Origin: REEB95 sp035632055
Lineage (GTDB): Bacteria > Pseudomonadota > Alphaproteobacteria > ATCC43930 > CGMCC-115725
Reading direction: 5' to 3'
Assembly: GCA_035632055.1 (NCBI GenBank)
Contig: DASQHO010000062.1
Span: 1 to 64,000 of the forward strand
DNA length: 64,000 nt
Below, piece after piece: positions 59,643 to 64,000 of the stretch. The position numbers and the translations under genes were made by a program. The notes beneath the pieces were generated by a model. The model had not been told where the DNA came from. It saw nothing but the letters and a program-made list of their open reading frames with translations, and did no database searches. Every line of letters starts with the position of its first letter. Position 1 is the first letter of the stretch.

Positions 59643-61570
59643 CCCATCTGCCGCAGCACGTACCACGACACCAGCACCACCGCGCCGACGAACATGGCGA
59701 AGACATAATGATAGAGATAGCCGGTCTGGAAACGGCTCAGCACCGCCGCCATGCCGCGCGTCATCTTGGCGAAGCCGTCAGGACCGAAGCCGTCGATCAC
59801 CGCGCCGTCGCCGTCCTTCCATAGCCGGACGCCGAACCACATCGCCGGCCGGACGATGACCGCGTCATAGAGCTCGTCGACGTACCACTTGTTGAGCAGG
59901 AAGAGGTAAATCGGCCGGAAATAGTGAGCGAACCACGCGGGGATACCCGTATTGACGATGTACGCGACCCAGGCGATGAAGATGCCGGCAATACCCATCG
60001 CCAGCGGCAGCTTCGACACCCAGAACGGCACGTGTTCGGCGCCGCCAACCGTGTCGTGGCCCGGCAGCACCAGGATCGAATCGCCCCAGAACGCTTCGCG
60101 GCCCTCGCCGACCAGCCAGTGATAGCCGATCATGCCGGCGAACAATGCACCGGCTGCCAGCACCACCAGCGGCAGGATCATCACCGGCGGCGATTCATGG
60201 ACGTGCGCCATGACTTCGCGCGTGGCGCGCGGCTTGCCATGGAAGGTCATGAAAATCAGCCGCCATGAATAGAAGGCGGTAAGGAAGGCGGCGAAAGTGC
60301 CGAGCCAGTAGGCGTAATGGCCGACATCGGTGCCGGCCGCCCACGAAGCTTCGAGGATCGTGTCCTTGGAATAATAGCCGGCGAACGGCCAGATGCCGCC
60401 GAGCGCCAAGCTGCCGATCCACATCAGGACATAGGTCGCCGGAATGAGCGAACGCAATCCGCCCATCTTGCGCATGTCCTGTTCGCCCGACATCGCGTGG
60501 ATCACCGAGCCCGCGCCGAGGAACAGCAGCGCCTTGAAGAAAGCGTGTGTCAGCAGGTGGAACATCGCCGCGCCATAGGCCGAAACGCCGGCGGCGAAAA
60601 ACATGTAGCCGAGCTGACTGCAGGTCGAATAGGCGATGACGCGCTTGATGTCGTTCTGCGCCATGCCGATGGTCGCGGCGAACATCGCGGTCGAGCCCCC
60701 GACCACCACGACGACGGCGAGCGCTGTCGGCGAGTACTCGAACAGCGGCGACAGCCGCGCCAGCATGAACACGCCTGCGGTGACCATGGTCGCGGCATGG
60801 ATCAAGGCCGAAACCGGCGTCGGGCCTTCCATCGCGTCCGGCAGCCAGGTGTGCAGGCCGAGCTGGGCCGATTTGCCCATCGCGCCTACGAACAGCAGGA
60901 TGCACGTGATGGTCAGCGCATCGACCTGGTGGCCGAGGAAGCCGATCGTGTGGTGCGAGGCGTCGGGCGCGGCGGCGAAAACAGTATCGAACTGCAGCGA
61001 GCCGAAGATCAGGTAGACCGCGAAGATGCCGAGCGCGAAACCGAAATCACCGACGCGATTGACGACAAACGCCTTGATCGCGGCCGCGTTGGCGGTCGGA
61101 CGGTCGTACCAAAATCCGATCAGCAAATATGACGCGAGACCGACACCTTCCCAGCCGAAGAATAGCTGAACGAAATTGTCGCTGGTCACCAGCACCAGCA
61201 TGAAGAAGGTGAACAGCGACAGGTACGACATGAAGCGCGGCACCGATTTGTCGTGTGCCATGTAGCCGACGGAATAGATGTGCACCATGGCCGACACCAA
61301 GGTGACCATCGCCACCATGACCGCCGACAACGTGTCGTAGCGCAGCGCCCAATGGACTTCGAGATCGCCGGCGTTGATCCAGGTCAGCAGCTCGATCGTC
61401 CGCGCGTGGCCGCCGAAGGCGACGTTCCAGAACACGATCGCGCCGAGCACCGCGGAGACGACGAGCGCCAGGCAGGTGACGAGCTGCGCGCCGCGATCGC
61501 CGATCCAGCGGCCGAAGAAGCCGGCGATGAAGGCCGCGATCAGCGGCAGGAATACGGCGGCGACGTGCAT
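59639..61570 (-). CDS. nuoL: NADH-quinone oxidoreductase subunit L
   Basis: A 643-residue antiporter-like subunit with the C-terminal lateral helix of complex I. LGLHTWLPDAMEGPTPVSAL, KRVIAYSTCSQLGYMFFA and HAMSGEQDMRKMGGL identify NuoL. Length is standard. It starts one base after the nuoK stop and overlaps nuoM by four bases. Confidence 0.97.
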   Translation of the reverse strand: MHVAAVFLPLIAAFIAGFFGRWIGDRGAQLVTCLALVVSAVLGAIVFWNVAFGGHARTIELLTWINAGDLEVHWALRYDTLSAVMVAMVTLVSAMVHIYSVGYMAHDKSVPRFMSYLSLFTFFMLVLVTSDNFVQLFFGWEGVGLASYLLIGFWYDRPTANAAAIKAFVVNRVGDFGFALGIFAVYLIFGSLQFDTVFAAAPDASHHTIGFLGHQVDALTITCILLFVGAMGKSAQLGLHTWLPDAMEGPTPVSALIHAATMVTAGVFMLARLSPLFEYSPTALAVVVVVGGSTAMFAATIGMAQNDIKRVIAYSTCSQLGYMFFAAGVSAYGAAMFHLLTHAFFKALLFLGAGSVIHAMSGEQDMRKMGGLRSLIPATYVLMWIGSLALGGIWPFAGYYSKDTILEASWAAGTDVGHYAYWLGTFAAFLTAFYSWRLIFMTFHGKPRATREVMAHVHESPPVMILPLVVLAAGALFAGMIGYHWLVGEGREAFWGDSILVLPGHDTVGGAEHVPFWVSKLPLAMGIAGIFIAWVAYIVNTGIPAWFAHYFRPIYLFLLNKWYVDELYDAVIVRPAMWFGVRLWKDGDGAVIDGFGPDGFAKMTRGMAAVLSRFQTGYLYHYVFAMFVGAVVLVSWYVLRQMG

Positions 61571-61571
61571 C

Positions 61572-61883
61572 TCAGCCTTTCATCCGATTGATGTCTTCGA
61601 CCGCGATGGTGCCGCGGTTGCGGAAATAGACGACGAGAATGGCGAGGCCAATCGCCGCTTCGGCCGCCGCCACGGTCAGCACGAACATGGCAAAGACCTG
61701 GCCGACAAGGTCGTGCAGAAACGACGAGAAGGCGACGAAGTTGATGTTTACCGCCAGCAACATCAGCTCGACCGACATCAGGATGATGATGACGTTCTTG
61801 CGGTTCAAAAAGATGCCGAAGACGCCGAGCGTGAACAGGATGGCGGCGACGGTGAGGTAATGCGCGAGGCCGATCTGCAGCAT
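61572..61883 (-). CDS. nuoK: NADH-quinone oxidoreductase subunit K
   Basis: A 103-residue membrane subunit with three helices. GLAHYLTVAAILFTLGVFGI and MSVELMLLAVNINFVAFS contain the conserved Glu used in proton transfer. It overlaps the nuoJ stop by one base and precedes nuoL by one base. Confidence 0.97.
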   Translation of the reverse strand: MLQIGLAHYLTVAAILFTLGVFGIFLNRKNVIIILMSVELMLLAVNINFVAFSSFLHDLVGQVFAMFVLTVAAAEAAIGLAILVVYFRNRGTIAVEDINRMKG

Positions 61884-62491
61884 CAGACACCCTCCCCCGG
61901 CCGCACTTTGACGATCTCGAGCGTGTCTTCGCGGCGGCGCGAAACCTGGCGTGCGATGCGCTGGCGGCGGGTGTCAGGCCGCGACCGGTGGGTCAGCACG
62001 ATGGCGCCGATCATCGCCACCAGCAGGACGGCGCCGGCGGTCTGGAATGCGTAGACGTAATGCGTATAGAGCAGCGCGCCGAGTGCGGCGGTGTTGCTCA
62101 GCGTGCTCGGCGTCGGTGCAACCGCGGCTTGCAGCGCGCCCGGCGCCGCCACCCATGCGCCGAACATCAGGATCAGTTCAGCCAGCAGGATGAGGCCGAT
62201 CAGCGCGCCGATCGGCAGGTATTGCAGGAAACCTTGGCGCAGCTCGACGAAGTTAATGTCGAGCATCATCACCACGAACAGGAACAGCACGGCGACTGCG
62301 CCGACATAGACAATGACCAGGATCATCGCCAGGAACTCGGCGCCAAGCAACACGAACAGGCCAGCAGCGTTGAAGAACGCCAGGATCAGGAATAGCACCG
62401 AGTGCACCGGGTTGCGCGCCGAGATCACCATCACGCCCGAGGCGATGGCGACAGCGGCAAAGCTGTAGAAGGCGAGCGCCTGGATGATCAT
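61883..62491 (-). CDS. nuoJ: NADH-quinone oxidoreductase subunit J
   Basis: A 202-residue membrane subunit with five helices near the N-terminus: SVLFLILAFFNAAGLFVLLG and VGAVAVLFLFVVMMLDINF (the pi-bulge helix region) are characteristic. The C-terminal 30 residues are basic and variable. It lies 10 bases downstream of nuoI. Confidence 0.95.
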   Translation of the reverse strand: MIIQALAFYSFAAVAIASGVMVISARNPVHSVLFLILAFFNAAGLFVLLGAEFLAMILVIVYVGAVAVLFLFVVMMLDINFVELRQGFLQYLPIGALIGLILLAELILMFGAWVAAPGALQAAVAPTPSTLSNTAALGALLYTHYVYAFQTAGAVLLVAMIGAIVLTHRSRPDTRRQRIARQVSRRREDTLEIVKVRPGEGV

Positions 62492-62501
62492 GCGCGGCGG
62501 C

Positions 62502-62996
62502 TCAGCGATATGGCGCGTCGAGCGCGAGGTTTTCGGCGATTTCCGCTTCCCAGCGGTCGCCGTTGGCCAGCAATTTGGCCTTGTCGTAGAACAGCTCTTC
62601 GCGCGTCTCGGCTGCGAACTCGAAGTTCGGCCCTTCGACGATGGCGTCGACCGGGCAGGCCTCCTGGCACAAGCCGCAATAGATGCACTTGGTCATGTCG
62701 ATGTCGTAGCGCGTCGTGCGCCGGCTGCCGTCTTCGCGCGGCTCGGCTTCGATGGTGATCGCAAGCGCCGGGCACACCGCCTCGCACAGCTTGCAGGCGA
62801 TGCACCGCTCCTCGCCGTTGGGATAGCGCCGTAGCACATGTTCGCCGCGGAAGCGCGGGCTCAGCGGCCCCTTCTCGTAAGGGTAATTCACGGTCACCGG
62901 ACGCTTGAACATATAGGTGAGCGTCAACCACAGGCCCGAGATGAGCTCGGTCAGCAGCAGGCTATAGGCGTGGCGATCGATGCGTCCCATGGCCAT
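62502..62996 (-). CDS. nuoI: NADH-quinone oxidoreductase subunit I
   Basis: A 164-residue peripheral subunit carrying clusters N6a and N6b. The two ferredoxin motifs are CIACKLCEAVCPALAI and CIYCGLCQEACPVDAI. The segment FRGEHVLRRYPNGEERC is typical. It starts three bases after the nuoH stop. Confidence 0.97.
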   Translation of the reverse strand: MAMGRIDRHAYSLLLTELISGLWLTLTYMFKRPVTVNYPYEKGPLSPRFRGEHVLRRYPNGEERCIACKLCEAVCPALAITIEAEPREDGSRRTTRYDIDMTKCIYCGLCQEACPVDAIVEGPNFEFAAETREELFYDKAKLLANGDRWEAEIAENLALDAPYR

Positions 62997-62999
62997 CTC

Positions 63000-64000
63000 C
63001 TAAGCCGGAATCCACCCGGTGAACACCAGGAAGGCTGCGGTGGCGGCGAGCCAGGCGAGCGACAAGGGCAGGAACACTTTCCAGCCAAGCCGCATCAGCT
63101 GATCGTAGCGGTAGCGCGGCATGGTGGCGCGCACCCACAGGAAGCAGAACAGCACGAAGGCAATCTTGGCGAAGAACCAGATCGGACCCGGAATCCAGGT
63201 AAAGGGCGCGACGCCGAACGGCGCCAGCCAGCCGCCGAGGAACAGGATGCTGGTCATTGCGCTCATCAGGATCATGTTGGCGTATTCGCCGAGGTAGAAG
63301 AGCGCGAAAGTCATCGACGAATATTCGACGAAGAAGCCAGCGACCAGTTCCGACTCGCCTTCCGGCAGATCGAACGGCGAACGGTTGGTCTCCGCCAAAC
63401 CCGAGATGAAGAAGACGACGAACATCGGGAACAGCGGCAAGCAAAACCATACCGTCTTCTGCGCTTCGACGATGTCGCTCAGATTGAGCGAGCCGACACA
63501 CAGCAGCACCGAGACGATGACGAAGCCGATCGAGACTTCGTACGACACCATCTGCGCCGCCGAACGCAAGCCGCCAAGGAAGGCATAGCGCGAATTCGAC
63601 GACCAGCCGGCCATGATGATCCCGTAGACGCCGAGCGACGAGATCGCGAACAGATAAAGGATGCCGACATTGATGTTGGCCAGAACGACGCCGGCGTCGA
63701 ATGGGATGACCGCCCAGGCGATCAGGCTGAGCACGAAGGTGATGATCGGGGCGGCGACGAAGACGACGCGGTTGGCGCCGGCCGGAATCACCGTTTCCTT
63801 CATCAGCAGCTTGAGACCGTCGGCCAGCGGCTGGAACAGGCCGAACGGACCGACCACGTTGGGGCCTTTTCTGAGCTGCGCCGCCGCCAGGACCTTGCGC
63901 TCGGCATAGGTCAAATAGGCGACCGCCAGCAACAATGGCACGATGATCGCCAGGATCTCGGCGACAGTGATCGCGGTTGGCAGACCGTAGCTGTGCCAGA
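63000..64000 (-). CDS. nuoH: NADH-quinone oxidoreductase subunit H (start outside the window)
   Basis: The quinone-site membrane subunit of complex I. About 333 residues are visible; the N-terminal residues lie beyond base 64000 since the frame stays open to the edge, reading WHSYGLPTAITVAEILAIIV before the first internal start. Family marks are YLTYAERKVLAAAQLRKGPN, the FISGLAETNRSPFDLPEGES loop near the quinone site, and PRYRYDQLMRLGWKVFLPL at the end. Confidence 0.96.
   Translation of the reverse strand, partial: WHSYGLPTAITVAEILAIIVPLLLAVAYLTYAERKVLAAAQLRKGPNVVGPFGLFQPLADGLKLLMKETVIPAGANRVVFVAAPIITFVLSLIAWAVIPFDAGVVLANINVGILYLFAISSLGVYGIIMAGWSSNSRYAFLGGLRSAAQMVSYEVSIGFVIVSVLLCVGSLNLSDIVEAQKTVWFCLPLFPMFVVFFISGLAETNRSPFDLPEGESELVAGFFVEYSSMTFALFYLGEYANMILMSAMTSILFLGGWLAPFGVAPFTWIPGPIWFFAKIAFVLFCFLWVRATMPRYRYDQLMRLGWKVFLPLSLAWLAATAAFLVFTGWIPA

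Noticed and set aside
58114..59706. Minus-strand frame (530 codons) overlapping nuoM in another phase
   Set aside because: nuoM in its own frame carries all family motifs; this is the shifted-frame shadow.
1..64000. tRNA, rRNA, CRISPR, insertion sequences or prophage
   Set aside because: Looked for tRNA TPsiC-like motifs, regularly spaced repeats, transposases and integrases on both strands; none was convincing.

Overview
The window is a dense, GC-rich chromosomal segment of an alphaproteobacterium, most likely from the Rhodospirillales/Rhizobiales side. This rests on the alphaproteobacterial gene order (nuoH-I-J-K-L-M-N, birA, coaX, RNase J, mce, then proS, lolC, lolD and dnaE), a short-type ProS, DUF1467, ClpS-ClpA, HspQ, a phasin, and RNase J instead of an RNase E-only system. 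No rRNA, tRNA, insertion sequence, phage gene or CRISPR array was seen. Many same-strand neighbours overlap by ATGA or GTGA, and three convergent pairs share stop-codon bases.

Layout. 1-4.8 kb: the C-terminal half of a B12-dependent ribonucleotide reductase (cut by the window edge), a hotdog thioesterase, and a RidA / FemAB-like / 3-methyladenine glycosylase operon. 4.8-8.2 kb: clpA, clpS and a phasin. 8.6-12.3 kb: a SPOR-tailed D,D-carboxypeptidase, then phosphomannomutase/phosphoglucomutase and galU. 12.4-16.8 kb: a J-domain membrane protein, a VWA-like protein and a Wtp-type tungstate/molybdate ABC importer. 17-20.9 kb: DedA, a ThDP enzyme, an FTR1 iron permease with a Fur-like operator candidate, and an NTF2-fold protein. 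20.9-26 kb: biotin synthesis split into divergent bioB-bioA and bioF-bioD units. The bioD frame runs without a stop into a 10-formyl-THF hydrolase/formyltransferase domain.

26-35.5 kb is the accessory, catabolic-looking part: a two-subunit Rieske oxygenase, a Liv-type binding protein, a complete SsuABC/TauABC-like importer, an orphan CoxL-like molybdenum hydroxylase large subunit and a PNPOx-fold protein. 35.5-38.8 kb makes GDP-fucose (gmd, fcl) and carries a GT2-GtrA fusion glycosyltransferase. 38.8-45.5 kb holds hspQ, small unknown proteins, dnaE, a protein of an unexplained family with an STGPKT/ARNALRHGL motif, and a compact operon of a Sel1-like protein, a 36-residue microprotein candidate and a cold-shock protein. 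45.7-50.4 kb: lolD, lolC, proS and an NCS2 purine permease. 50.4-64 kb: a candidate structured RNA, tag, DUF1467, mmsA, mce, RNase J, coaX, birA and the distal nuo genes up to a truncated nuoH.

The observations most worth following are the in-frame BioD-formyltransferase fusion with an internal start (25,101), the candidate ~116-nt three-hairpin RNA (50,491-50,606), the doubly ATGA-coupled 36-residue ORF (44,917-45,027) and the helically phased GTAC array between two divergent genes (44,042-44,081). All assignments come from reading the sequence and knowledge of the families; no database search was run.
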